A DNA stretch of 64,000 nt from Nonomuraea sp. NBC_00507 (GTDB lineage Bacteria > Actinomycetota > Actinomycetes > Streptosporangiales > Streptosporangiaceae). Under the pieces are notes generated by a model, which saw only the letters and a program-made list of their open reading frames with translations, made no database searches and was not told the DNA's origin. Shown here one piece after another: positions 52,891-60,987 of this stretch (positions are counted from its first letter, which is position 1; each line of letters begins with the position of its first letter). The stretch is from the NCBI RefSeq assembly GCF_036013525.1, contig NZ_CP107853.1:12090001-12154000 (forward strand), written 5' to 3'. Made by a program: the position numbers and the translations under genes.

Positions 52891-53840
52891 CGGTGGCGAT
52901 CGCCCTCGCGGCGTACGCCGCTTTCGCCGCGGTGGCACTGCCGCGGCTGCTGCGGCGGGCCGCTTGGACCGACCGAGCGCCCCGGCTGGCCATCGCCATG
53001 TGGCAGGCGGCGGGCGCCTCGGTGGTGGTCTCGGTGCTGCTGTCAGCGTTCGCCATCGCCGTCCCCGCCTCCGTGGTGGGGCACGGCCTGGCCGCGCTGT
53101 TCGAGGCCTGCGCGGCCCTGCTGGGCCACGGAGCGACATTGAGCACGACGAGCGCCCGGATCGGCCTCCTCATCGGTGGACTGGTCCTGGCGCGGCTGGC
53201 CTATGCCGGTGGAGCCGTCCTGCTGAGCACGCGCCGCGGACGCCGACGGCATGCCGAGGCGCTCGCCCTGCTCGGCAGGCACGATCACGACCTCGGCGCG
53301 CTCGTCGTCGACTACAAGGAGCGCCTGGCGTACTGCCTGCCCGGCCGGAAGGGGCACGCCGTCATCACCACCGGGGCGCTGCGCTCGCTGGCGCCGGAGC
53401 AGGTCACCGCCGTGCTCGCCCATGAGCAGGCACACCTGCGCGGGCACCACCACCTGGTGCTGGCCGCCGCCGAGGCCCTGGCGCGGGCGTTTCCCCGCAT
53501 CCCGCTGTTCGATCAGGCGCGGGCAGAGATCGCCCGCCTGGTCGAACTGCTGGCCGACGATGAGGCCGCACGCCATCACCCGCGCATCCACATCGCGGCG
53601 GCCCTGGTCCGGTTGGCGACGGGACGAGTTCCCGCATTCGCGCTGGGCGCGGGCGGGGAAACGGCGCTCATCCGCGTGCGCCGGATGTTGCATCCGCAGG
53701 CGCCGCTCGAATGGCGCGAACGCCTCTCGGGGCTCTTGGCGGTGACAGCGCTGCTCGCCGGTCCCACCGCCCTGGCCGCAGCCCCGGGTCTGGGCGCCTT
53801 TCTCGCCCACCACTGCCATTCCTTCCTCATCACGCTTTGA
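52887..53840 (+). CDS. M56 family membrane metalloprotease (BlaR1/MecR1-like, no sensor domain)
   Basis: A 317-residue membrane protein with three N-terminal helices, a cytoplasmic zinc-protease domain with motif HEQAH (His179 to His183) after TTGALRSLAPEQVTAVLA, a conserved ELLADDEAARHHPR segment for the third zinc ligand, and a C-terminal helix (GLLAVTALLAGPTALAAA). There is no penicillin-binding sensor domain. It presumably cleaves the BlaI-type repressor on an unknown signal. Starts with GTG 52887. Confidence 0.88.
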   Translation: MTVAIALAAYAAFAAVALPRLLRRAAWTDRAPRLAIAMWQAAGASVVVSVLLSAFAIAVPASVVGHGLAALFEACAALLGHGATLSTTSARIGLLIGGLVLARLAYAGGAVLLSTRRGRRRHAEALALLGRHDHDLGALVVDYKERLAYCLPGRKGHAVITTGALRSLAPEQVTAVLAHEQAHLRGHHHLVLAAAEALARAFPRIPLFDQARAEIARLVELLADDEAARHHPRIHIAAALVRLATGRVPAFALGAGGETALIRVRRMLHPQAPLEWRERLSGLLAVTALLAGPTALAAAPGLGAFLAHHCHSFLITL

Positions 53841-53843
53841 TCT

Positions 53844-53862
53844 TCTACGAAGGGCGATAGTA
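53844..53862. promoter_or_regulatory. BlaI-like dyad upstream of the F510_1955 gene
   Basis: CTAC and GTAG arms (53844-53847, 53859-53862), followed by a second GTAGTAG and the -10-like TAGACT at 53870-53875, eight bases before the ATG at 53884, so the transcript may be leaderless. Confidence 0.35.
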
Positions 53863-53883
53863 GCGGGTAGTAGACTCGCGCCC

Positions 53884-54762
53884 ATGAGGTGTGTGAGTCG
53901 GCGGCTGCGCACAAGCGCCGCAGGCGTGGCGCTTGTGGCGGCCCTGGCGGGCTGTGGTCAAGCGGCGCCGGAGCACGACGGGCAGGCCGACCCCGAACCG
54001 GGTGTGGGCCATGTCCACGGACTCGGCCTCGATCTCGCTGACGGCAGCCTTTACGTCGCGGGACACCACGGACTGTTCAAAATCACGTCTCCGACGACGA
54101 TCGCCCGGGTCGCCGACCGCGACCAGGACCACATGGGCTTCACCATCGCCGGCCCGAAGACCTTCCTAGCCAGCGGGCACCCTTCCGCCGAGGACGTCTC
54201 GCCGGAACGCCCACCGCACCTCGGCCTTATCAAGTCGACGGACGCGGGTGTCACCTGGAAGGTGATCTCGGCGGACGGCTCCGCGGACTTCCACTCCATC
54301 CAGCCGGCCGGCGACAACCTGTACGCCTTCGACAGCCAGACCTCGAAGGTCTGGCGAAGCTTCGACGGCGGCGCCACCTGGACGCAGGGCACTGAGGAGA
54401 AGGTGATCGACCTCGGGGCCGGCGCCGAACAGCCCTCGCGCATCTACGCCACCACACCAGACGGGCTGAAGGTGAGCGAGGACGGCGGCGTGAACTTCAC
54501 CGACGTGGCGAAGGCACCCCTGCTCAGCCATGTGGACGTGCTCCGCGGCGAGGTACTGGTTGGGGCCGGAGCCGACAGGAAGATCCACACCAGCCAGGAC
54601 GGCGGCAAGAGCTGGTCGGCCGTCGGCGAGCTCCCTGGCCAGGCGGCCGCGTTCACGGCCGTGAACCGGCAGCGCCTGCTGGCCGCCATGGAGGACGGGA
54701 CGGTCCTGGATTCCAAGGACGGCGGCAAGACCTTCACCACGGCTTTCGCCCCTACCGGCTGA
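53884..54762 (+). CDS. F510_1955-type lipoprotein (BNR/sialidase-like propeller)
   Basis: A 292-residue lipoprotein (signal RRLRTSAAGVALVAALAGC, lipobox LAGC) forming a beta-propeller with Asp-box repeats SxDxGxTW (STDAGVTWKV, SFDGGATWTQ, SEDGGVNFTD, SQDGGKSWSA, SKDGGKTFTT). A conserved GHVHGLGLDLADGSLYVAGH at the N-terminus is typical of F510_1955 family proteins, which recur in actinomycete copper loci. Its enzymatic role as a glycosylhydrolase is not established. Probably extracytoplasmic. Confidence 0.82.
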   Translation: MRCVSRRLRTSAAGVALVAALAGCGQAAPEHDGQADPEPGVGHVHGLGLDLADGSLYVAGHHGLFKITSPTTIARVADRDQDHMGFTIAGPKTFLASGHPSAEDVSPERPPHLGLIKSTDAGVTWKVISADGSADFHSIQPAGDNLYAFDSQTSKVWRSFDGGATWTQGTEEKVIDLGAGAEQPSRIYATTPDGLKVSEDGGVNFTDVAKAPLLSHVDVLRGEVLVGAGADRKIHTSQDGGKSWSAVGELPGQAAAFTAVNRQRLLAAMEDGTVLDSKDGGKTFTTAFAPTG

Positions 54763-54819
54763 GCGCCGCCGTCAGACGGCCAGACTGCGATGCCGCCCGC
54801 CTGCCGGCCGCCGCCTGGG

Positions 54820-55392
54820 CTACCTCAGCAACCCAGTCAGGATGACCTTGACGAGTCGGTGGGTGGCGGCCTCGGACGGCAGTTCACCGGCCGCCGATAC
54901 GGCGTGGAGGCAGTAGGTTGCGAGCTCGTCCGGCGCGACGTCATCGCGGAACACCCCGCTCCGCACGCCCTCCGCCAAGATGTCCCGGATCATGTCGTGG
55001 AGCTGTCGCTGTGCTCGTGCAACCTGCTTGTCGCGGTGCAGGTGCGCCATGAGCGCACCATCGCCGTGCCCCCGGGACCGCTGGGTGATGTGCGCGTACG
55101 CCTCCAGCACGGCTTGCAGCCGCGTGTCAGGGCCGCCAGCCTGGTCGCGGACACGAGCGAGTTGTCCGAGATGAGCGGTGATCTGCCGCTCGTGCCAGGC
55201 CAGCAGGATCGTTTCGACGTCCGGGAAGTACTTGTAGAGGGTCGCGCGCCCGATCCCGACCTGCTCCGCGATCTGGGACATCGTGACCGACCGCAGCCCG
55301 TGCTCGGCCACGAGTGCCGAAGTGCGGTCGAGGATCGCATCACGTACATCACGGCGATGCGCCTCGATCGTCTCATTCCACAGCCTGGGCAT
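54820..55392 (-). CDS. TetR family transcriptional regulator
   Basis: A 190-residue repressor: helix-turn-helix at residues 16-60 (RDAILDRTSALVAEHGLRSV, TMSQIAEQVGIGRATLYKYF, PDVETILLAWHERQ), effector domain C-terminal. Start ATG 55392 chosen because the DNA-binding domain begins directly after; upstream codons are operator DNA. A dyad TCAATAC-n5-GTATTGA lies 26 nt upstream, between it and the divergent membrane-protein genes it likely represses. Confidence 0.88.
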   Translation of the reverse strand: MPRLWNETIEAHRRDVRDAILDRTSALVAEHGLRSVTMSQIAEQVGIGRATLYKYFPDVETILLAWHERQITAHLGQLARVRDQAGGPDTRLQAVLEAYAHITQRSRGHGDGALMAHLHRDKQVARAQRQLHDMIRDILAEGVRSGVFRDDVAPDELATYCLHAVSAAGELPSEAATHRLVKVILTGLLR

Positions 55393-55417
55393 GCTTTGAG
55401 CATACGACACGAAAGGA

Positions 55418-55436
55418 TCAATACACAAAGTATTGA
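55418..55436. promoter_or_regulatory. TetR-type operator
   Basis: Perfect 7-bp arms TCAATAC / GTATTGA with 5-bp spacer in the intergenic region between the TetR gene and the divergent pair at 55500. Confidence 0.75.
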
Positions 55437-55499
55437 TATAGACAGAGTGTTTTGTAAACATAGGCCTACGCAGGCCGACAATCCATGGAGGACAGCCAT

Positions 55500-55679
55500 A
55501 TGGCTGATGAACGCGACCGCGCCGACAGCGATGTCGGCATGCCACGCTGGGTGAAGGTGACGGGGATCATCGCCGCCGTTCTGGTCCTGCTCTTCGTCGT
55601 CCTGCTGCTCACGGGTGAGCACGGGCCCGATCGCCACTCGGCTGCGACGTCGGCGGTCGCAAAACTCGTCACCTCATGA
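55500..55679 (+). CDS. small single-pass membrane protein
   Basis: A 59-residue protein with an acidic N-terminus (MADERDRADSDVGM), one helix (VTGIIAAVLVLLFVVLLLTG) and a short basic tail. ATG 55500 preferred: GGAGGAC lies nine bases before it, whereas the ATG at 55485 lies on that ribosome site. Overlaps the next gene by ATGA. Under TetR control, function unknown. Confidence 0.65.
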   Translation: MADERDRADSDVGMPRWVKVTGIIAAVLVLLFVVLLLTGEHGPDRHSAATSAVAKLVTS

Positions 55680-56206
55680 GGACCATGGCGCCCCCGCTCC
55701 GCAAACTGGTCCTCACCACCCACATCACCTCGTCGGTGGGCTGGCTCGGCGCCGTCCTCGCCTTCCTGGCCCTGGCTGTCATCGGCTTGACCAGTCAGGA
55801 CGATCAGGCCGTACGAGCCGTCTACCTGGTGATGGAGCCGGCCGCCTGGTACGCCCTCATCCCGCTGGCCGTCGCCTCGCTGCTCACCGGCCTCGTCCAG
55901 TCCCTGGGAACCACGTGGGGCCTGTTCCGGCACTACTGGGTCATCTTCAAGCTCCTGATCAACGTCGGCGCCATCGTCGTCCTGCTGATGTACACCGAGA
56001 CGCTCGGCTATCTGGCAGGCCTCGCAGCAGCACCGGACACCGACCTGGGCCTGCTGCGAAACCCCTCCGTCCTCATCCACACCGTGCTCGCCCTGATGCT
56101 GCTGCTAGCGGCCACCGTGCTGGCGGTGTACAAGCCGCGCGGCCGCACACGGTACGCGCTCAGGACACGCCCCACCGCATCCAGAACTGCAGCGCCCCAG
56201 CGATGA
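55676..56206 (+). CDS. integral membrane protein, DUF2269-like
   Basis: A 176-residue protein of four helices (LTTHITSSVGWLGAVLAFLA, WYALIPLAVASLLTGLVQSL, HYWVIFKLLINVGAIVVLLM, LIHTVLALMLLLAATVLAVY) and a basic tail. The THITSSVGWLGA helix with a conserved His and the HYWVIFKLLIN segment fit DUF2269-like heme- or copper-linked membrane proteins. Translationally coupled to the small protein upstream. Its 3 prime end overlaps that of the MarC gene on the other strand by 47 bases. Confidence 0.65.
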   Translation: MRTMAPPLRKLVLTTHITSSVGWLGAVLAFLALAVIGLTSQDDQAVRAVYLVMEPAAWYALIPLAVASLLTGLVQSLGTTWGLFRHYWVIFKLLINVGAIVVLLMYTETLGYLAGLAAAPDTDLGLLRNPSVLIHTVLALMLLLAATVLAVYKPRGRTRYALRTRPTASRTAAPQR

Positions 56207-56663
56207 GCTGAACAGCGATCGCCGCAGCCAGAGCCAGCACGACGGCCGCCACGGCCGGAGCACTGTCGGCCTGCTCCACGTAGAGCATGGTCGCTGCGAT
56301 CGCACCCGGTCCGGCCAGCATCGGCGTACCGAGCGGGACGAACGCCACCGCGCCGCTCTCAGCGTCGGCGCGTTTCCGCGCGCAATCCGCTTTGAGGAGG
56401 TCGGGCGCGATCAGCGCCAGCAGCGCACCGCCGGCGATCTGCAAGGCTTGGAGCGAGATGCCCAAGGCGTCGAGCAGATGGTTTCCGGCGACGGCGAAGA
56501 CCGCCACGATCCCCGCGGCCACCAGCACCGAGACGCGGGCCGTCCGCCGTTGGGCCGACGGGCTCTGGAGCCGCGTCAGCGTCAGGAACACCGGAATCGC
56601 GGCGAGCGGATCGAAGATGACGAGCAACGTGACGAAAGCCTGCACGAAAAGGCTGGAAGACAT
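56160..56663 (-). CDS. MarC family membrane protein, internally shortened
   Basis: A 167-residue version of MarC (usually about 200-220). N-terminal and central MarC features are intact: FVQAFVTLLVIFDPLAAIPV, ALQIAGGALLALIAPDLLKA, AFVPLGTPMLAGPGAIAATM. After VVLALAA the sequence jumps to AIAVQLIAGALQFW, which corresponds to the extreme C-terminal helix, so about 35-40 residues including one membrane segment appear to be missing in frame. ATG 56663 chosen; a GTG four codons earlier is possible. Function of MarC proteins is uncertain (amino-acid-exporter-like). Confidence 0.68.
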   Translation of the reverse strand: MSSSLFVQAFVTLLVIFDPLAAIPVFLTLTRLQSPSAQRRTARVSVLVAAGIVAVFAVAGNHLLDALGISLQALQIAGGALLALIAPDLLKADCARKRADAESGAVAFVPLGTPMLAGPGAIAATMLYVEQADSAPAVAAVVLALAAAIAVQLIAGALQFWMRWGVS

Positions 56664-56850
56664 GGTGCGCCCCACGGGTGACCGGATTGGCCCCGTCCAC
56701 CTGCGGGAGCGCTAGACGGACGGGCTGGGCCTGGTGACCGTGGGGTGGCAGGGCACCGTCCAGCGCAGCCACACGGCACTGCTGTCGTTCATGACCCATA
56801 CCTCCTAGGCCGCCTTAACCCGGCGCTCTTTTCGCCTATTCCAAAGGGAT

Positions 56851-56878
56851 GGCTCCGTCGCCGATCGGCGACGGAGCC
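56851..56878 (-). terminator. terminator of the csoR-copZ-copA operon
   Basis: Perfect 28-bp palindrome (half GGCTCCGTCGCCGA then its complement), 14 nt after the copA stop codon. Confidence 0.75.
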
Positions 56879-56892
56879 CATTCCGAGTCGTT

Positions 56893-59118
56893 CTACTTGA
56901 AGCGGCGGAGCCGCAGGCTGTTGCTGACCACGAAGACGCTGGAGAACGCCATCGCGGCCCCTGCGATCATCGGGTTGAGCAGGCCGAGAGCGGCCAGTGG
57001 TAGGGCGGCCACGTTGTAGGCAAACGCCCAGAACAGGTTGCCCTTGATCGTGCTGAGCGTCCTGCGCGACAGCCGGATGGCGTCGGCGGCCACCCGCAGG
57101 TCGCCTCTGACCAGGGTCAGGTCGGAGGCCTCGATGGCGGCGTCGGTGCCGGTGCCCATCGCCAGCCCCAGGTCGGCCTGGGCCAGCGCGGCGGCGTCGT
57201 TGACGCCGTCGCCCACCATGGCCACGACCTTGCCCTCGTTCTGCAGTTCCTTGACGACGTCGACCTTGTCGGCGGGCAGCACCTCGGCGATGACCTCGTC
57301 GATGCCAACCTCGGCCGCCACCGCCTTGGCCACGGCCTCGTTGTCCCCGGTCAGAAGGACCGGGGTCAGGCCCAGCTTCCGCAACTGTGCGATGGCCTCG
57401 GCGCTGGTCGGCTTGACCACGTCGGCCACCACGAGCACCGCCCGCGCCTGACCGTCCCAGCCCACCGCGACCGCCGTGCGGCCGGCGGCCTGGGCGGCGT
57501 GCAGCGCCCGCTCCAGGTCGGGAGTGAGGTGCTGCGACCACTCCTCCAGTAGCCGGGGCCGGCCCACCAGGACGGCGTGCCCGTCGACGATGCCCTGCAC
57601 GCCCAGCCCTTCGACGTTGGCGAAGTCCTCCGGCGAAGGGAGATCGCCGACGCGGGCGGCGGCGCCCTTGGCGACCGCCTGGGCGATCGGGTGCTCGGAG
57701 GCGTGCTCCAGCGCGCCCGCCAGGCGCAGCACCTCCTCCTCGCTCTCGCCTTCGGCCACGTGCACGTCAACCAGGGTCATCTTGCCCTCGGTGACTGTGC
57801 CGGTCTTGTCCAGCACCACGGTGTCGATCCGGCGGGTCGACTCCAGCACCTCCGGCCCCTTGATCAGAATGCCCAGCTGAGCACCCCGGCCGGTGCCGAC
57901 CAGCAACGCGGTCGGCGTGGCCAGGCCGAGCGCGCACGGGCAGGCGATGATCAGCACCGCGACCGCCGCGGTGAACGCCGCGCCCACGCCGTCGCCCGTG
58001 CCGAGCCAGAAGCCGAGCGTGCCGAGAGCCAGCGCGATCACGATCGGCACGAAGATGCCCGAGATGCGGTCGGCCAGGCGCTGCACCTGGGCCTTTCCGG
58101 TCTGGGCGTCCTCGACCAGCTTGGCCATCTGGGCGAGCTGGGTGTCGGCGCCGACGCGGGTGGCGCGGACGATCAGTCGGCCGCCCGCGTTCACCGTCGC
58201 ACCGGTCACCCCATCGCCAGGCTTGACCTCGACAGGCACGGACTCACCGGTCAGCATCGAGGCGTCCACCGCCGAGCTGCCCTCTTCGATCACGCCGTCG
58301 GTGGCGATCTTCTCGCCGGGACGGACGATGAACCGGTCGCCCACCGTGAGCTGCTCGACCGGCAGGCGCCGACCGTCGGCCAGCTCCACCTCCTTGGCAC
58401 CCAGTTCCAGCAGGGCCCGCAATGCGGCCCCGGCCCGCCGCTTGGAGCGGGCCTCGAAGTAGCGTCCGGCCAGGATGAAGGCCGTCACCCCCGCCGCGGC
58501 CTCCAGGTAGATGTTGCCGGAGCCGTCGGTGCGCTCGACGGTGAACGCGAACGGGTGCGTCATCCCGGGGGTGCCTGCCGTGCCGAAGAACAGCGCCCAC
58601 AGCGACCAGCCCAGAGCGGCGATGGTGCCGATCGAGATCAGCGTGTCCATCGTCGCGGCGCCGTGCCGCAGGTTGGTCCAGGCGGCCTTGTGGAACGGCC
58701 AGCCCGCGTACACCACCACCGGCGCCGCCAAGGTCAGTGACAGCCACTGCCAGTTCGTGAACTGCAACGGCGGGATCATCGCCATCGCGATCACCGGCAC
58801 CGCCAGCACAATGGAGGTGATGAGGCGGTTACGCAGCGGCTGGAGCTCGTCCTCCGGCTCCTGCTCGGCCGATTCCGCCTGGGGCGGGGCGGGCAGGGCG
58901 GCGGTGTAGCCGACCTTCTCCACCTCGGCGATCAGCTGCTGCGCATCGACGCTCTCGGGGAAGGTGACCTTCGCCTTCTCCGTCGCGTAGTTGACCGTCG
59001 CGGTCACGCCGTCCAGCTTGTTGAGCTTGCGTTCGATGCGGTTGGCGCAGGATGCGCAGGTCATGCCGCCGATCGAGAGCTCGACCGCGTTGGTCCGGTC
59101 ATCGGTGAGGGAGGACAT
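56893..59118 (-). CDS. copA: copper-exporting P1B-type ATPase
   Basis: A 741-residue heavy-metal P-type ATPase. One N-terminal metal-binding domain with GMTCASC (Cys21, Cys24), six-plus-two helices, transmembrane metal site CPC (Cys393-Pro-Cys395, in [17 protein letters not shown]), phosphorylation motif DKTGT (Asp437), the P1B-specific HP in [16 protein letters not shown], and the hinge [16 protein letters not shown]. These mark a Cu(I) exporter. ATG 59118 preferred (AGGAG seven bases upstream); a GTG one codon earlier is possible. Last gene of the csoR operon. Confidence 0.95.
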   Translation of the reverse strand: MSSLTDDRTNAVELSIGGMTCASCANRIERKLNKLDGVTATVNYATEKAKVTFPESVDAQQLIAEVEKVGYTAALPAPPQAESAEQEPEDELQPLRNRLITSIVLAVPVIAMAMIPPLQFTNWQWLSLTLAAPVVVYAGWPFHKAAWTNLRHGAATMDTLISIGTIAALGWSLWALFFGTAGTPGMTHPFAFTVERTDGSGNIYLEAAAGVTAFILAGRYFEARSKRRAGAALRALLELGAKEVELADGRRLPVEQLTVGDRFIVRPGEKIATDGVIEEGSSAVDASMLTGESVPVEVKPGDGVTGATVNAGGRLIVRATRVGADTQLAQMAKLVEDAQTGKAQVQRLADRISGIFVPIVIALALGTLGFWLGTGDGVGAAFTAAVAVLIIACPCALGLATPTALLVGTGRGAQLGILIKGPEVLESTRRIDTVVLDKTGTVTEGKMTLVDVHVAEGESEEEVLRLAGALEHASEHPIAQAVAKGAAARVGDLPSPEDFANVEGLGVQGIVDGHAVLVGRPRLLEEWSQHLTPDLERALHAAQAAGRTAVAVGWDGQARAVLVVADVVKPTSAEAIAQLRKLGLTPVLLTGDNEAVAKAVAAEVGIDEVIAEVLPADKVDVVKELQNEGKVVAMVGDGVNDAAALAQADLGLAMGTGTDAAIEASDLTLVRGDLRVAADAIRLSRRTLSTIKGNLFWAFAYNVAALPLAALGLLNPMIAGAAMAFSSVFVVSNSLRLRRFK

Positions 59119-59139
59119 CACCGTTCTCCTTTCTCTCGC

Positions 59140-60108
59140 TCAGTGGCTGTGACCGTCGTCGCTGTGCCCAGAGGATGTGGGCGTGGGAGTCGGGATCGCC
59201 GGCCGCTGGCCCGCGCCGAGCGTGAAGTCGGCCGTGCGGACCTTGCCGTCGTGCTGGAAGTCCAGGAAGAGCCGGTAGTCACCGACACTGGGCACCTCGG
59301 CATAGAAGACGATCTCGGGTCCAGCCGGGGTCTTGCCGTCGCCGGGCTCGCCGTCCGGGTGAACGTGCAGGTAGGCCAGGTCCCTGGCGCGCAGGGCCAC
59401 CAGATGGCCGTAGGCGCCGAGGTAGGGCTGCAGGTCCGTCACGGGCTTGCCGTCCTTGCTGACCTTGAGGGTGAGCTTGCTGGATTGCCCAGGTGTCAGG
59501 TCGCCGTCGAGGGTGACGGTGTAGCCGTCCACTTCCGCCGTCCGGCTGACCTCGGGCAGGGCTTTGGGTGCGTAATCGCCGTTGACCAGCAGGTCTGTGC
59601 CGAGCGTCAGGCCGCTCCCGCCCGTGGGGACGAAGTCGGCGAAGACGCGATAGGCGCCTGGGCCGTCCAGCGTGAGTTTCACCGACCAGATGCCATCGGG
59701 TGTCATCTCGGGGTGCAGGTGCTGGAAGCTGCCCAAATCCCGGGAGACCACAATCAAATGCAGCTTCTTATCGTGCTCAACCTTGTAGTCGGTGACCGGC
59801 TTGCCGTCCGGACCGGTCACGGTGAAACGGAAGTCCGTCGGCTCGCCGGCCTTGATGGTGGTCAATGGGCTGAGGGTATAGCCGTTCTCGGACACTTGGA
59901 GCCCCCCAGGGGTATCGCTCTTCGCCTGCTCGGTGGCGTGCTCCCCGTGTCCCGCGCTCGCCGTCGGCGTCGCCATGGCCGTCATCGCGGCGTGGTCCTC
60001 GGCCTGGGGCGTCCCGACCGGCCCCACCACCTTGCCCACGCCCAGGGCGCCGCCGAAGACGACGGCGAGCCCCAGGACGTAGGAACCGAGCTTGACTGCG
60101 GTGTTCAC
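59140..60108 (-). CDS. extracytoplasmic copper-island protein of unknown function
   Basis: A 322-residue protein anchored by one N-terminal helix (LGSYVLGLAVVFGGALGVGK) with a beta-rich exterior. Several conserved His/Met positions (HDKKLHLIVVSRDLGSFQHL, HPEMTPDGIW; then LVALRARDLAYLHVHPDGEP) and a His-rich tail (SSGHSDDGHSH) point to metal binding. This type is regularly found between copZ and copA in actinomycetes, though it has no accepted name that I know. ATGA overlap with copZ upstream; 18-21 nt to copA. Confidence 0.8.
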   Translation of the reverse strand: MNTAVKLGSYVLGLAVVFGGALGVGKVVGPVGTPQAEDHAAMTAMATPTASAGHGEHATEQAKSDTPGGLQVSENGYTLSPLTTIKAGEPTDFRFTVTGPDGKPVTDYKVEHDKKLHLIVVSRDLGSFQHLHPEMTPDGIWSVKLTLDGPGAYRVFADFVPTGGSGLTLGTDLLVNGDYAPKALPEVSRTAEVDGYTVTLDGDLTPGQSSKLTLKVSKDGKPVTDLQPYLGAYGHLVALRARDLAYLHVHPDGEPGDGKTPAGPEIVFYAEVPSVGDYRLFLDFQHDGKVRTADFTLGAGQRPAIPTPTPTSSGHSDDGHSH

Positions 60109-60314
60109 GGGTTCGCCACCTCATATCCGGCCTCCTCGACCGCGGCGACGATCTTCGCCGGGTCGACGGGGGCGTCACTGTCCACGGTCAGCAGGCCGGT
60201 GGCCAGGTCCACCTCGACGTTGGTCACGCCGGCCACTTCGCTGACCTCTTCCTTGACCGAGCTGACGCAGTGGCCGCAGGTCATGCCCTTGACGGTGTAG
60301 GTGGCGGTGCTCAT
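60105..60314 (-). CDS. copZ: CopZ-type copper chaperone (HMA domain)
   Basis: A 69-residue HMA protein, motif GMTCGHC (Cys13, Cys16), followed by SSVKEEVSEVAGVTNVEVDL. Lies 26 nt after csoR and overlaps the next gene; AAGGAGAG seven bases before the ATG. Closely related to the copy at 51233-51442 (same first 16 residues but two). Delivers Cu(I) to CopA. Confidence 0.93.
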   Translation of the reverse strand: MSTATYTVKGMTCGHCVSSVKEEVSEVAGVTNVEVDLATGLLTVDSDAPVDPAKIVAAVEEAGYEVANP

Positions 60315-60340
60315 AGCGATCTCTCCTTCGATCAATGCGG

Positions 60341-60622
60341 TCAGGAACGGACAAGTCTGGCGATGGCGTCGGAGGCTTCCTTGACCTTTGCGTCGGCCTC
60401 CGGGCCGCCCTTCTTCGTGGCCTCGGCCACGCAGTGGGCAAGGTGCTCTTCGAGCAACGACAGGGAGAACGACTTCAGCGCGCTCGTGGCCGCCGACACC
60501 TGGGTCAGGATGTCGATGCAGTATTTGTCCTCGTCGACCATGCGCTGCAGGCCACGGATCTGCCCCTCGATGCGACGCAGCCTCATCGCCTGCTCATGCT
60601 TGCTATCGCTGTATCCGGCCAT
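60341..60622 (-). CDS. csoR: copper-sensing transcriptional repressor CsoR
   Basis: A 93-residue all-helical repressor of the CsoR/RcnR family. All copper ligands are present: Cys35, His60 and Cys64 (C-x24-H-x3-C) in KYCIDILTQVSAATSALKSF and EEHLAHCVAEA; the helix MRLRRIEGQIRGLQRMVDED is diagnostic. Cu(I) binding releases it from TACCC/GGGTA-type operators. GGAGGAC precedes ATG 60622. First gene of the copper operon, with an imperfect operator at 60661-60677 for autoregulation. Confidence 0.95.
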   Translation of the reverse strand: MAGYSDSKHEQAMRLRRIEGQIRGLQRMVDEDKYCIDILTQVSAATSALKSFSLSLLEEHLAHCVAEATKKGGPEADAKVKEASDAIARLVRS

Positions 60623-60660
60623 GTCAGTCCTCCATCGGGTTCGTTGCCCGTAACAACACC

Positions 60661-60677
60661 ATACCCCCCTACCGTAT
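60661..60677. promoter_or_regulatory. CsoR-type operator of the csoR operon (imperfect)
   Basis: ATACCCCCC then TACCGTAT: outer ATAC/GTAT arms are kept, the inner G-run is weak. It lies 38 nt upstream of the csoR start. Confidence 0.5.
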
Positions 60678-60701
60678 TTCCGGCAACCCGAGGAGCGCAC
60701 C

Positions 60702-60866
60702 TCTGCGACGCTGGGCGCCCTGCTGCCGACACTGCAGGCCCGATTCCCGTTGGGACCGGGACCGCCGGCGACCCTGATCGCCACGGCCTCTCCCGTCGCG
60801 TCGTCGCTCACCCAGCCCTTCTTCGGCGCAATGGCGAAAGATCGCAGCCTGCGGCTTGCCAGAGCG
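60702..60866 (+). pseudogene. relic of an MFS transporter N-terminus
   Basis: Reading without stops from 60702: ATLGALLPTLQARFPLGPGP, PATLIATASPVASSLTQPFF, GAMAKDRSLRL. This matches the first two helices and the motif-A loop region of fosmidomycin-resistance-like MFS proteins (pattern ...GALLPxLxxxF... SVASSxTQPxFGxxADR). No start codon precedes it, and the frame ends at a stop just after. Only about 55 of some 400 residues remain. Confidence 0.5.
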
Positions 60867-60896
60867 CCGGACACACCGGCGAGAAGCCGATCAGAC

Positions 60897-60925
60897 TTGA
60901 CATATACCCCCTAGTGGTATTGATT
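60897..60925 (+). promoter_or_regulatory. promoter of the copper-linked MFS exporter
   Basis: TTGACA at 60897-60902 and TTGATT at 60920-60925, 17 bp apart; the CsoR-type box 60904-60920 fills the spacer, the classical position for repression. Confidence 0.5.
60904..60920. promoter_or_regulatory. CsoR-type operator 1 of the MFS exporter
   Basis: ATACCCC-CTAG-TGGTAT, one mismatch in the arms, inside the promoter spacer. Confidence 0.7.
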
Positions 60926-60938
60926 AGCCGTCGCCGCC

Positions 60939-60957
60939 TATACCCCTAGCAGGTATA
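60939..60957. promoter_or_regulatory. CsoR-type operator 2 of the MFS exporter
   Basis: TATACC (60939-60944) and GGTATA (60952-60957), perfect arms with CCTAGCA between. Confidence 0.65.
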
Positions 60958-60970
60958 CGAGGCATGACGG

Positions 60971-60987
60971 ATACCCTACCCCGGTAT
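60971..60987. promoter_or_regulatory. CsoR-type operator 3 of the MFS exporter
   Basis: ATACC-n7-GGTAT with perfect 5-bp arms, 22 nt before the exporter start codon. Confidence 0.5.

Noticed and set aside
52516..53840. Interpretation of BlaI/M56 as beta-lactam resistance
   Set aside because: No beta-lactamase or penicillin-binding sensor domain is present; the surrounding genes are copper genes.
59902..59915. CsoR-like half-site (CCCCCCAGGGGTAT) inside the extracytoplasmic protein gene
   Set aside because: Only one GGGGTAT arm, located well within the coding sequence and not near a promoter; encodes conserved residues.
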